From Paramacrobiotus metropolitanus (Eukaryota; Tardigrada; Eutardigrada; Parachela; Macrobiotidae), in the NCBI RefSeq assembly GCF_019649055.1, contig NW_026570224.1, forward strand, positions 1,426,001 to 1,490,000: DNA of 64,000 nt, given 5' to 3'. A program made the position numbers and the translations under genes. Shown here one piece after another: positions 21,865 through 34,761 of the stretch. The first letter of the stretch is position 1. Every line of letters starts with the position of its first letter. Below the pieces are notes generated by a model. The model was not told where the DNA came from. It saw nothing but the letters and a program-made list of their open reading frames with translations, and did not search any database.

Positions 21865-23934
21865 TGGATTGCAAATTTGCAGCGACACTGTATCCCAAAC
21901 GTCAATCAAAGGGTCAATAAAACAAATCCCATAACAATCAAACGGTTGCAGCAGTGTTGAGATTGCTGTTTGCAAGTCAGCAAGTGACCGAAATGAGTAA
22001 GCAAGGGGTATACACAGCGCCGATCTGTTAATAAGGCATCCGGAAGTTGGAAACTCCAGATGGAAGTACAGATGTACTAATAAAGTAGTACGTAATTAAA
22101 CTGATGTATGTAATTAAGTACTTACTCGTACTGTACTTTACAGTCTTTAATAAGGAAGTACTAGTTTGGGATGACACGGACTGCGGTCGCGTAGTACGAT
22201 ACGAGTATAGGCGAATGCGAAAACAATACGGTCAATACCCGTATTTCTTACCATAATATTACTCAATTAACTGGTTATAATTAATAATTACCATAATTAT
22301 TCTAGTATCATTATGTTCTTACTTTGGTTAGTATGTAGTCAGTGTTATTAAATTGTTTGAAACGCACTTACATTGTAATAAAAAAGGTTTTAAATAAATT
22401 ACAAAAGAAAATTAGAATTATTTACCGAATTTTTCTCAAGGGTTTCTGTTTTGGAATAGGGGGAAAAACTGACGAAATTCCTTGCTTTTTTTATCCTAGC
22501 CGAAGCCTGAATAGCTGGTGTCTGTCATGTGTCTGTCATGTTTGTCATGATCAGGATATTATTCAGTAATTCTCGAGGGATCGCTTTCAAATTTTTTGCA
22601 AATTTAAAAAAGCTGTTATGAAAAACTTACTCTTGTTGTCCATGTTGCATTTTTGATAATATTGCACGGACTTGGATGAACGCACTGCACTAAAATAAAA
22701 TATGTCCGACTTTGTTGCTTCCGTTTCTTATTGATTTTGAAATTCACTGTCATCTGTTAGTACGGTATAATCAATAATTAGAAGTTGTACTATATTTATA
22801 CTCATACTAATTTTATAGTCTATATATGAAATACGAGTATGAGCACTTCTGCAACAGATAAACAAAACAGGTAGTCTTATCTGTAGCGGCGCTACCGGTT
22901 GCCGATAACGTTATCAGAAAGTTGACCTGTCTGAGATCATGTGGTTCTTTTATTCCCATTCCCTTCGCAACTAACAGGATAGGTTTTGCAGCTTGTATAG
23001 AAATTCTGTTCGAAAAAATCAGTCGCTAAATTTTAAATTTTGATTTCACATTTTAATTCCTGGCAAAATCGAAGTTTTGCACTTTTGTAACCAATGTCAT
23101 ACTTTCGGAATTGCAAATGAGCACCGTACAAAATCGCCCCGGCATGTATAAATCTGTAGTCAGATTAACATGATACTACCGGCATTCGAAAGCATCATTT
23201 AGTTTTAATTTATGGTAATCTTTAACCTGGTCCGTAAGAAACCACTAGTGCGCGTAAGTTCATAGAGAGCGTAAGTTTATAGTCAGCGCAATGGTATACG
23301 GCGATGCCGAGCAGGCGAGGTACTATTATAGATATCAACATCGTAGGTAATACTACATATGTAGGTATTCTTATCGTTATTATTGTACCATTATACTGTT
23401 GTACATTGGACCTTATTCCAGTTTCAATGTAACGCAGCAGAGATGCCGCGGCATACAGTGCCAAAACTGATTACGAGCAAAGAATGTCGATGGCTGCTTA
23501 TGTTCATATAATATACGAGAACGTAATTACGAACTGTTTGTTTACACTGCAGATCGGTACACGTTATACAGGAAGTTTCATAGTCATTTTCTAGAGCATG
23601 TATTCGTACGATCCACACTCATCATTCAAATACTTACTTCCATGGCTGCGGTTATCCGAACGAGTAGTGCATCGTTCTCGAGTTGAAATTAACGATAAAA
23701 CAGTCTAATGTTGGTATTGTTCTTGGGGTACGAGACTACGAGTACTCATCTCCAATTCTCTAAAATCGTAAGAGGTTGTCCATGAGGCAAAATACAATTT
23801 TGTTGAACAAAATCTATTGCAGAAAGACAAACACGTACATATGACCGCTGGTCCGCTACTGCTGCGCATTCCTTATCAAAATCTCCTGTAATCATCCAAC
23901 TGATTTGTAAATTTTGATAGCCGGAAACAGAAGG
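21865..23934. other. Intergenic stretch upstream of PLC-gamma
   Basis: AT-rich DNA with only short open frames and no recognised family. It separates two divergent genes (the unrecognised minus-strand gene and PLC-gamma) and so should hold both promoters. It contains three copies of the TACTCGTA/TACGAGTA motif (about 22123, 22832, 23737). Confidence 0.4.
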
Positions 23935-26900
23935 ATGACCGACACCGCAACACTGCCGGATGCGGAGCGGGATCTCCAGTCTCTGGAATCGGGTACTCCG
24001 CTGGAATCACATTTCTCTGGGAAGCGACCACAAACCGGTGTGCTCCGGCTGAACCGGCAAACGCACCAGATTTTATGGATTCCCGGTGAGCCTCGCGGAC
24101 GACGCACAGGTAATTAATGGTCGGCACCGTCGATCGATTGCATTAATAATTATACAAACATATTTCTTGTCCAGAAAAATTTAACGATGAATGGATTTTC
24201 TTTCGCAGTCAATCTGCACTCAATCAGGGAAGTGCGGAATAACAGGACGTTTAAAGATTTTGAGAAGTCGGAAGACGGACAAGTGCATATGCAACCCCAA
24301 AATTATTTTGTGATATTTTACGGTGATTCCTTTGTGCTGTCATCTTTGAGCTTTAGTTGTAAGTTGGCTTGACAAATTCTGTTATTACGTGCTTGTTGCA
24401 ACGTGGGAGCATTTACTTATTATTTACTTATTGTTATTTTATCACGTATCTTCCAGGTGAATCAGTTGATATTCCTAAGCGCTGGACACGTGTTTTAACT
24501 CAGCTCTGTTGGGAATACAAACGATATCACTTTAGTGATCTCTGTCAAATGTAAGTAAGGCGTGTGAAATAACACTGTTTTGTGGTCATGATCAGTATGT
24601 TCAAATGAAAAAATAAAACCTGTTCGAAGCGGTACTTATATTTTCAACAGGTGGTTAAGACAGAAATTTGATTTGGAGAAACAAGCAAGACAACAGTGAG
24701 CCAATGATTGTCATCAGTACAGATTACAGCATAGACAGTATTTGATTTCAGCGAATTAACTTTTTTAGTGCATACTCTTACAATTCCGCTTTTGCAGCCT
24801 GACTTTGCAAGACACAAGGCGGTTTTTTATCAGTTGTAATTTGAAATTGGACATCGGGAAACTCCGCGATGACCTTCTGGTACGCCCGCTTAATTAATCC
24901 GAGCTGAAGAGTACCAGAAGTAGTTGTTTATTTAAAGATTTAAAATGATACAGTTACAGTAATGTAAATATTCAGCTAGTTATTCGCGTGCATAATTTTA
25001 ATTAACTAGCTTCAAACTATCAAACTGATGCAGCGTGTCAACGACCAACTGGACAGCAATAATACGTTACAAGACCATATCGTGCATTTTGATGATTTCC
25101 ATAAACTTTACGGGAAATATATGCGCGAAGTTACAACAGAGGTAAATTTACAGATGTATTTCGCTCCTTTTATTGAATATTGACATCATGCTGGTGTAAA
25201 GTGTATTCTTACATTTCTGTTCTTGTATGCACAGTGATATTACATACATATACTTAGGCTGGATTCACACTGACTTCTATCTATCCGATTTTCTATTAAA
25301 GCGCCGCCCAAAACGGCCGGCTTCTTAGCAGTACGCGTGAACGCGGCGCACTCTTCTAGATAGATTCCTATATAGGCAGCAAAATTGCGTTCACGTTGAC
25401 ACCTTTGAATAGGTGCCATAAAAGTTGTTGTTTAGGCGCTTGCAATAGGTGGCCGTATCTGCGTGAACACGTGCCGCCTTACATTTACAAATACTTACAT
25501 TTACCATTGTTTTAACATTGCTAACTTGCTGTACTCAGTGCTATGGAAATTCCGGAATTGTACTCACTGCAGTTGTAATTATATACTTGTACTATCAGTT
25601 TTTCTTAGTTTGTTTTGCAATATTAGCTACCAACAAATATAGTATTTTGTAATACTAAATAGGCAAAAATTTTTTAGCAGTAATATTTTTGAGGTCTGAA
25701 AACCAGATGCATTCCATCCTGTTGGGCTTATTTAAAACTCGGCTTGCTATACTGAAATCGCTGTATAATACGCCATGCGCTAATATCGGCTTGCCATAAT
25801 CCAGCGCTAGCGGTAGACATGTCAGATAGTTCTATATAGTTGTATATCTAATTTGTCTGAAATGGTAATTGGTACTAGTAACTAATAACAGAAATGATCA
25901 GCCAAATCAAAATATCTTTTAGGTCATTACATAATAATTGTGAGTGCATTCCATCAGACATGCTGCTTCAAATGCATACTCGTATACAGTATATCCGTAC
26001 AAATAGGAACCTCAAGTGGTTCCTATTTGGGTTAACCATTGTCTCTACGGAGCAGAGGGAAAGGTACCTTTCGATAGCAAAACTGTGTTTACGCTGCATC
26101 CTGCTATCTACCAATTAACAGCTAGGTAATTAACGTTAGCATAGGTGTGCTGCGTAAACGCAATTTTGGGACCTAATGCAATTAGGCGGTTGTCCCCGGT
26201 TGAACTCAAAACCCGCTAAGCAATTAAGATTGATAGATGTATGCGTGAATCCGGCCTTATTCTACAGTACCTCCTTATACGGCAGACAATAAAGCGCCCA
26301 TTCGCGAAAAATCTCTGCTAGCATATTTCTATGCGAAATCTGGTGTAGTTTATATGACCTAAATATAATAGCATTAAGGAGAACTACGTTAATTTTGTTT
26401 TGTTGTTAGATATATGACACCTACCTACACTTTCATTCCGCAAACCAAATCTCTATATCGGAGACAGACTTTTCCCGCTTTTTATGCGACGAACAACACG
26501 AGCCCGAGGATACAGTTTCCGAACGCATCGACCATCTTTTCGGACCCAACAATCGCGATCACGATATCACCCCAGAGCAAGTTAGTTGTCACTACGCATT
26601 AGGCGTGTGCCAATATTACTTAAGTACTTTAAATTGATTTGATCCTTTTGGAATAGTTCGTGGATTACTTATTTTCGCGAGACAATTCAGTATTTGATCC
26701 GAAATTCTCCACGGTTTACCAAGATATGACGTTACCTATGACTTACTACTGGATCGCAAGCTCGCACAATACGTACGTTTGAATATAGGGTACCCTTATA
26801 GGCACCCTTTTTTAGACGTTGATAGTATGGCCTGTCAACGCTTGTCAACTGGCGGGAACTATCTTCCATTGTTTTGCACTTATCACCGGTTCCCAAAAGC

Positions 26901-29900
26901 TCGGTTTAATATCGCCGGCACCTATCAGTGACTTTTACCTTTTACGGTCATACAGAAAATGTGAAAATTGCTTTTATTTTATATAATATGTGACTAATAG
27001 AAGTAATATTAATGTTCTTGATGAGCTGTGTTAGCAGTAGCAGGGTATATTAAGGGGTGCATATACTAAACGTGGGTGGAAGGGGTGCGAATAACGGTTT
27101 CCCTAGCATAATCCAGTAAATATATTAGAACCTATAGTTTCTAATATATTGAAATTGAAAATTATCTTTGCCGGTTGTTAACCTTGAGTATATTATCTGC
27201 TTTAGCTCACAGACAATTTCCTAGACTTCGGATGTTCTGGTCAAAATCTGCCGGATTACGGCTTAAGCAGATAATCATAATTAACGTGCTGGCCAGATTT
27301 TGCTTTTTCAGGTATCTTACTGGGAATCAGTTGAACAGCGAATCTTCTCCGGAAGCGTATGTCAGATGTTTAAGGGCCGGCGCCAGATGTATAGAGCGTA
27401 CGTGTTCCATTTCAAAATTTTGAAGAAACCAGGCAGTATCCCAGCATACGCAGCTACATACAGTTTAAAGCGTGGAGCTTTTACTTATTTTATTTTTCTA
27501 TTTAGTTTCGCAAGTACTGTAATTATCGAATTATAAGCTCCCCCCGAAATAGAAGCTCCCCCCGTAATTAGAGCCCACCCTTAAGGTCATTTGAAAGTTA
27601 TAAGCTCCCCCCAAAATATGAGCCCATGGGCTTAATTAAATGCTATACAGCCCATATTAGCCAATGCCAAAAAAGTTAGTTTGAAAAATTGAAGCACCCT
27701 CCGAAATACAAGCCCATGCCCGTAATTGGAGCCCACCCCGTGAGGCGTTTGAAATATTTGTAACCCTGGGGCTCTAATTCGATAATTACGGTAATTAATG
27801 GATAGCCAAAGTTAGCAGAATGTTAATACTTAATACTGCAAACAAATTCGTTTTTAGCTGAAAAGTGTATTGGATGCAATTGCCGAGCACGCCTTCGTTG
27901 CATCTCCGTAAGTGATGTCATTGATTTGTTATCGAGCGTTTTTGTGTAAACTTTTATTAATTTAAATTAGCATTATCAGTTTTTAAATGAACGTTGTTTT
28001 TAGATACCCCGTAATTCTCTCGATCGAAGACCACTGCTGCACGAAACAACAACAGACAATGGCGGAAATGTTTAAATTTGTCTTTTCGGATATGCTTCTA
28101 ACCGCGCCACTTCAAACAAATAGCAACAACATGATGCCATCACCTAGGGATCTTTTGGGAAAAATTATTGTTAAGGTAATTTGCGATCCTTTAAACTGAA
28201 ATTGGCTAACTGTAATGGGACCTCAGATCTCTATGTACGGTTCTTTGCTCGCAGCACAAAGTGCTGAAACTCGATTCAGGAAGAGGGAGGGACATGATAA
28301 AAACGTTATCACTTAATACAAGCTGCAGTGAAGACGAAAGTACGCGAAATCTTCCGGCTACCGCAATAACGCATCGTGGTAAAATGCTCGTGGAAATCAA
28401 GAACAATTATAACGGCGCCTCATCGCTTCCGAACAGGAACATACCCGATGTGGAATGGATTTCCCAGTATTTTGTTTTGGCTAACAATAAATTATACCAC
28501 ATGGACGAAGAGCCACATATCGACGAATTCGATGGGTCGCAAACAAATGACAGTGCCGAAGAGGTAAAAAATCACCGCAGGTCAATGGGTATGCATGAGC
28601 AGATTTATGGCTGCAGAAGGTCATGCGGACCAAATATACAGTATGTTCTTTGTCAAGTAATAAAATTTTTTTTAATAATAGAGGTTTTACACGAACATCA
28701 AATCTCATGACCTTTCATACCCGAAACTAGCTTTGAATGCCCGTGATAAATGGTTTCCTCCCAAATATGCTGTATTCGTATCCACAGGAAGCAACCACAA
28801 ATTCCGAAAGCGATTGTGACCTTCATTTGGACGAGCTGTGGTATCACGGTTACTTAGTTGGGCCGACTGACGCAGCCCGGTTGCTTGATTCTTATGAGCA
28901 CAAAACGGATGGATTATTCGTTGTAAGAAGAAGCGAAAACAATCCAGGCGACTGTACGATATCCTTTCTGTAAGTGAAGGCACTTTCAGTTTTTGGAATG
29001 TGGACTCTCTGCATGCTTTAGTATTCGCTCTAGATCTATCTCTCTGGCTTCGAATTTTGACGTCAAAAAATGGTTTTTGTGTATTCTCAGACGAGATCAT
29101 AAAATATATCATGGCCGGATCAAACATATGCGGGAGAATGGAAAAAGCGTGTATTTCATGGATCGGAATATTGGTGTCGCCAGCGAAATCGGCCCGGGAC
29201 AGAAGAAAGCCGATAGCATTTATGAACTGGTCACGCATTATCAGTCCAGACCACTGGTTTTCCATTACGGCAACAGCAGGGAGCAGTTTGAAATTCTTCT
29301 TCGCGACACAGTACCGCAACCGCAGCCTCATTTGCAAGAGCCGTGAGTTTAAAGTTTAACGCGGTTAAATTAAAAAGTTAAGAAGATATGAACGAGTACC
29401 GATATAATTATCATGCGACAATTTATGTATTCCACATATATTCAATATTTACTAGTTTGGCTGGTAGAGTTGCTGATACCACGATGCCATAAGAGCACCA
29501 AAATAAGTTGTGAAATACTACAGCATTTGAGTACCACAAAATATGAGTATATGCATGGCGCGGCTATTTGTGTTTATTTTATTCTAAACAATAATGTTGC
29601 GGCAGATGGTTTCATGGACATATGACCAGAAAAGTTGCTGAAGAGATTCTCGAAATGCGGAGTAAAGAGGAAGGTTTGTTCCTCGTTAGAAACAGCCAAA
29701 ACGATCCGCAAAAATTTGTGATTTCCTTCAAGTAAGTGCGGCAGTTATTACGGATAAAGTATTTGTGACCTTTCAGTTTGTACACATGTTCGAAGGCCGA
29801 AGCTGCTGCTAGAAATCAATACAGTACGTATACTAATTTTTTATGGTATTTTCAGTGCAAGCAACGCGCCAAGACATTTGTCGATTGATCACGAGAAACG

Positions 29901-32900
29901 TTTGTTCCACATTGACCCTACTGTAAAAGGATTTGAAGCATTGCGAGAAATCGTGCAACATTTCCAAAGAGTGCAGATTTTCAATCAGACCCGGCTCAGC
30001 AAAGAAGGTGTCAATACTGCTGAGGCGCAGCAAATGCTAAACCAAAGAAATGACGTAAGTGAAGTACGCAAATTATTGATACCTGAACGAATTAATTTGT
30101 ATGACGTTGTGCTTCCACCTAGAAACACTATCGCGGCATTATGGTTTTGCATGTGGTAGGGGAACCCCATTGGAGGAGACGTTGGCGCTTCTGTGAACTA
30201 TTTCATAAATGGACAGCCTTACCATTATATTCCCTACAGGGTAATAAGGCCACTTTAGCATTTGTGTTTTGTACTACTCATATTTGATTTTTAACTAAAT
30301 TATTCAGAATCGTCTCCTAAATTATATCTAACAGAGCACCTGCCGAGTCATCTTTGATTACACCGCTCGTTCACCGGAAGAACTGACCTTACCCATTGGC
30401 GCCACGATAACAAATGTTGAGAAATCCAGTGTGCGAGGGAGTGCATGGTATTAAAAGAATTTCGATGTATTGCGCGGCATATTTACAGTTATCAGAACTG
30501 ATAAGATACAGCATGCACATAAAGGAGCTGCGCGACTAATGAGCTCGAGACCGGTATGGTTTAGACCACCCAAGCATCTTTTATTCGTAGGTGGACGGGA
30601 GACTTCGGGCAAGCTTCCCGCGGCTTGTTCCCGGCTGCCGTTGTAATGGAAATAAAGCCACATCTAACGCGGTATTCCTCTATGAGCAACCACTGGGATG
30701 ACCTTTTATTAGGTCCCACCCAGCGTGGTTGCATTCCCCTTTCCAATGAAATGACGGTGAAGTGTGCTAAGAAGACTGAAGAAGACAAACAACATATTTT
30801 CCGTGTACGATCTAAAACTCAGAGGATATCGTTCGCTTGTGAGAGCCGGGAACAAATGAACGAATGGATAAGAAAGATCAAGTCCAGCATAAGCGATACC
30901 GAGAAACAGGTTAGGTTGCATAATCTCTTCATACACTTCATTTCGTTTGCTTTCCGAAAGAAGTTGCATGTGTCTCTAAATTGCAGAAGAAAATCATGGT
31001 CAATATGCAAGCAAAATGGAAGTGTGCAAGAGAAATGTCGGATATTACCATTTATTTTCACAGTGGTTCAAAATTTGACCTGAATCGTAAGAACTGTTCT
31101 AAAAACCCTGAATAAAAGTTTTAGAGAGTATAAAACAATTACAGCTTGTAAACTCAGCTTTACGAAAGTTTTACTTTTTTTCGGAAGGACCAAGTGAGAA
31201 ACCAGATTTTCGCAAAATGACTTCCTTCGAACAAACGGCCGTAAAAGAATTACTTGGGAAGGACAAATGTAAGCAGTATTTAAGGTGAGTGACCGTGTAC
31301 GATCCTCGTTCCATACTAGCGCAACAAATTCAATTTCTCAATGATTTAGTTTTTTGGTCTAGATACCACCGCATCCAGTTCAGCAGAGTCTATCCGGATA
31401 AGTGGGCAGTCATGTCGGCTAACTACGATCCTGTTAGGGCGTGGTTAGCGGGAGTCCAAATGGTAGCTTTGAATTATCAAAAGCCAGGTATGAGTATGGT
31501 TCAAGGGAATTTTAGGGAACCATCGCATGTTGTATCTTTGTACTGTACAATATGTTGCAAAACTAAAACACATGCGGGTAGGATGTAAAACACATGCGGT
31601 CATGCGGAATCCGCATTGCGGATAGATATTGTGCTTTACAGCATAACCCTTCTTAGCGATTGAGAGCGTGTAGGACAGCGTATATGCATTACAGTACTAT
31701 CTAACAATAAGTATACGTTTGACATTCTGAATGCAAGAAAGTGTGTTAAAACTGTAACGTGGACGATAAAAACATCGACGGTGATTTGCAGATGAGCCGA
31801 TGCAAATTAATCAAGCCAGATTTATGGATAATGGTGGATGTGGGTACGTTTTACAACCGGATTACATGCGTTCCGACAATTATGATCCACACGATCCTCG
31901 AACACTATCGGTAGAGCCAATTTTCATCACTTTTACGGTATGTCTATTTATAAATCTGCTACTGGCGTATTTCTTTGCAAAAGCAGCATGAATTTGTACT
32001 AAAAAAGCTGTTTTTTTATTAACTAATAATGATAACGAAAAACGTAAGGTCATTAGAGTTTGATCGACGGGAAGGGCAGGTTTATAATCGCATCTCATGA
32101 TTGTAAAAAGGCTAAACTGCAGGTTATTGGTGCGCGAAACCTACCCGGAAGAGCCGGATTTTCTGGTCGGTCAAAATGCATTGTCAGGCCAAGAGTGGAA
32201 GTGCATATTCTGGGAGCACCATATGATTGTGCAGCGAGAATAGTCCAGCAAAATGCCGGTAAAGTGTAAACGTAGAAATAGCCAACCAAAGTAAGACGTT
32301 TTGCGATGCACTTACATGTCGGCAGGGGAAAACGGCTTCAATCCACTTTTTAACGACGCGGTGTCCTTCGATATTCACAACGTGGAAGTGGCTTTTGTTC
32401 GCTTTGTGGTCAACGATCTGGATCGATTGGACAATGTGGGATTCTTAGCCCAAGCGACCTTCCCTGTTAAAACACTCAGGACCGGCTTCCGTTCCATCCA
32501 GCTGAAAAACGGATACGGCGAAGATATTCCCATGGCTACTTTACTTGTAAAAGTCGAGCGCATTAGCTTGAGAGGAATTGATGTACGACTTGAGCGATAG
32601 AATCGATAATATTATAAATTCTTATTACTTCTGATGTTTATTACCTCTTACTCAAGTTTTTTTTTATATTTTTAGAAAGAGAGCCAGGGAGTTTATTTGG
32701 CTTTGCAAGATTATCGTCAGAAAGTTGATGATATAAATCAGTTAAGGAGTCAGCAAGGCAATCAACCCCTTAGCAATGAAATGAACAACGAACTTAAAAA
32801 AGCTGAATCTGGACTGGCAACAACGAGCGGTTTATGGCTGCAAATTTTGTAGGATTTTCTCTTTTGTTAGTGCGTTGAAAAACATCCATCTCCTAAATAT

Positions 32901-32979
32901 CTCTTCTTTTCAGGACAAGAGAAAAAGCGAAGTCGATGAAAAATCGCTCTGGATAAGAGAAAAGATTGCTGTTTATTAA
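23935..32979 (+). CDS. PLCG: Phospholipase C-gamma (catalytic X-box exon missing)
   Basis: PLC-gamma hydrolyses PIP2 to IP3 and diacylglycerol downstream of tyrosine kinases. About 25 exons read in order: N-terminal PH (23935-24550), EF-hand region (24651-26580), X box start (26657-26772, WIASSHNT; 27312-27397, [14 protein letters not shown]), X box end (27858-28175, [20 protein letters not shown]), first half of the split PH (28255-28563), N-SH2 (28788-29342, [11 protein letters not shown]), C-SH2 (29606-30054, [11 protein letters not shown]), linker (30123-30240), SH3 (30335-30650, [22 protein letters not shown]), second PH half (to 30909), Y box (30987-31937, [21 protein letters not shown]), C2 (32123-32582). 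An in-frame stop lies at 32600, but a donor at 32583 may join tail exons at 32676 and 32914. The exon expected after RCIE, carrying the LDCWDG and YHGHT motifs, is absent, and the 30123 exon has one base too many. Confidence 0.9.
25257..26256. mobile_element. 1.0 kb non-autonomous DNA transposon in a PLC-gamma intron
   Basis: The left end GGCTGGATTCACACTGACTT (25257) and the reverse complement of the right end GGCCGGATTCACGCATACAT (26256) form terminal inverted repeats that continue as ..TCTATCTATC / ..CTATCAATC. Both ends are flanked by TTA, a candidate 3-bp target duplication like that of PIF/Harbinger elements. The interior carries further inverted stretches and no transposase frame. It lies between the PLC-gamma exons ending at 25141 and starting at 26410 and does not interrupt coding sequence. 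Confidence 0.75.
27515..27793. mobile_element. MITE-like element in the intron where a PLC-gamma exon is missing
   Basis: The ends TACTGTAATTATCGAATTA (27515) and, on the other strand, TACCGTAATTATCGAATTA (27793) are near-perfect inverted repeats extending into AAGCTCCCC / GAGCCCC. A TA at each end could be the target duplication, as for Tc1/mariner-type MITEs. The interior is made of diverged sub-repeats of the form AAGCTCCCCCCGAAAT and GTAATTAGAGCCCACCC. It sits between the exons ending at 27397 and starting at 27858, where a conserved catalytic exon should be. Confidence 0.8.
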
Positions 32980-33214
32980 AAGCGTTGGTGCCTGACCTGC
33001 CGGTTCCGACAAGATCCGCAGTGACCACGGGTAGCCTTTGCTTATCACCGTTCAGACTATTGTTATTGCACTTTGCTTTTGTTATCAGTTAACTGTTTGT
33101 CAAATACTGTAATCGCAAAATCTATGTGATTTTTTTCTAGTTTTATACACATTTTTTGTTTTTTTCCGCTAGTTGTTGATAATATTTTTGAACGATTGTT
33201 GCACTGTAATAATA

Positions 33215-33382
33215 ATGAGCTACACCAGTTACCATTCGGTACAGGGACGTGAAGAGCACAACAGAAAGTACAGTACAACCACTGGAGCACAAACTGTGGA
33301 ATACGCCATGAAAGGCAGTTTCAAAGGCGTAACTCGCATGCACAAAGCTGCCGCATACCGGATTGATTTAGGCCCCGCATAA
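33215..33382 (+). CDS. Possible small protein of 55 residues
   Basis: An ATG at 33215 opens a 55-codon frame reading MSYTSYHSVQGREEHNRKYS and ending IDLGPA, followed about 120 bases later by an AATAAA-rich stretch (about 33503-33512) that could be a polyadenylation signal. The composition looks protein-like but the frame is short, I recognise no family, and it could also be an unspliced last exon belonging to PLC-gamma or chance. Confidence 0.3.
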   Translation: MSYTSYHSVQGREEHNRKYSTTTGAQTVEYAMKGSFKGVTRMHKAAAYRIDLGPA

Positions 33383-33520
33383 ATACTGTACAACGTAACG
33401 ATGCTTTCGAGTAGCCCGACTGTTATGCATAATTATAATATGCCAATCTTATACGTACATTAATCATAAATTACAAAAACTAGGTAACATTTGTATTCAA
33501 ATGAAATAAAAAAAAATTTC

Positions 33521-33537
33521 CGCTCCTGGGTGGATTC

Positions 33538-33578
<41 letters not shown>

Positions 33579-33594
33579 GTTGCGCCACAAGAGC
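33521..33594 (-). tRNA. tRNA-Asn (anticodon GTT)
   Basis: The reverse complement folds as a 74-nt cloverleaf. The 7-bp acceptor stem pairs GCTCTTG with CAGGAGC, the discriminator base is G, the anticodon loop is CTGTTAA with anticodon GTT, and the T arm contains the B box GGTTCGAATCC. No intron. Confidence 0.95.
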
Positions 33595-33986
33595 TACTCC
33601 ACTGGATATAAGTTTTTGCGACGTCTGAGGATTTGCTTCGACCGGTTTGTATATTACAGTGTTATAACTTATGAGTACGGTATTAATAATGAACATATTG
33701 TTTAATACTCTTCATGGTGTAGGATAATTATACGGTTGACTTTACAACATTTTGTATCAGTCCTACCTTGATTGCAATATCCTTTATAAGAACGATTTAA
33801 AACTTGCTATCTTTACATTTTAAACCTCGTTTTCGTGGTTTTAATCTTAACAGCCAAAAAAGGAAAAACAGGTAGTATTTGAATCGCGAATAACCGTCTG
33901 AGCACCGAACACCTTCGCAATAACCCTAACAAAAAGACGTAAAATTAAAGCTAATGAAAAACTGAAAATAAGACAAAAGGAAAAAC

Positions 33987-34058
33987 TGGAGATGCGGGGG
34001 ATTGAACCCCGGACCTCAGCCATGCGAAGACCGCGCTCTACCACTGAGCTACATCCCC
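33987..34058 (-). tRNA. tRNA-Ala (anticodon CGC)
   Basis: The reverse complement folds as a 72-nt cloverleaf. Acceptor strand GGGGATG pairs with CATCTCC and includes the G3:U70 wobble pair that identifies alanine tRNAs. The anticodon loop TTCGCAT gives anticodon CGC, the D arm reads GCTCAGTGGTAGAGC and the T arm contains GGTTCAATCC; the discriminator is A. No intron. Confidence 0.95.
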
Positions 34059-34761
34059 ATTCACACTGCATTTTTGTTTACTTAACGAACTACTAGAAGC
34101 AAGACTGCCCTGTAGCCGTATGATTGGCGTAATGAATAGAGAATACTCAGAAGTCAGAATAGCGCTTTGTTTCGCCATAACTACCTTTTGTTTCGGCATA
34201 ACGCTCCTTATTAAGAAACTATTAACGAACCCCGAACTCCGAATATTAACGAATTAAGGAATTATTAACTAACTCCTTATCAAGGAATTCCCCTAATGTG
34301 ACGTACTTACTATAGCGCGTTTCGCAAACTGGCATGATGCCAAAGTTGCCTGCATGTTTACCCGGATGCAGTGGCGTAGGGAGGCCGTAAGTGCTAGCTT
34401 TGTGGGCCACGTCCATAGACTTGTATGTTAAAATTTTCGTTTGGGGGTCACGGCCCCGTGATCCCATACCTATCAACGCCACTGCTCTGGTGTGTGAATT
34501 CAGTTCGCACACATACTGTGTAGTGTGTATGTATCGTAAAAAATTGCAGCTTTGAGCAGATCACGAAGTTAAATTAAATAGAAAATTAATTTTCTGATAT
34601 TAATTTTTGTTTCTTACTTCTGTTAGGCTGTTAGCTTTTTTCATTAGGGAAAATTTAGTAAGGAATCCATCGGTAATGTGTGGCCTTATCTCAGTTACCT
34701 CTGTCTGGTCTGGAAGTTTTCAAATTGATTGTTATAGCTTACCTTCGCTAATCGAGATTTG
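34059..34761. other. Spacer between tRNA-Ala and DHX38
   Basis: No gene recognised. AT-rich with a GC-richer patch at about 34360-34500 that shares the short string CATAGACTTGTATG with the hairpin element at 51175-51359, so an old repeat fragment is likely. The DHX38 promoter should be in the last part. Confidence 0.4.

Noticed and set aside
21008-21960. Plus-strand open frames across the unrecognised minus-strand gene
   Set aside because: Several short frames in different phases against one long uninterrupted frame on the minus strand.
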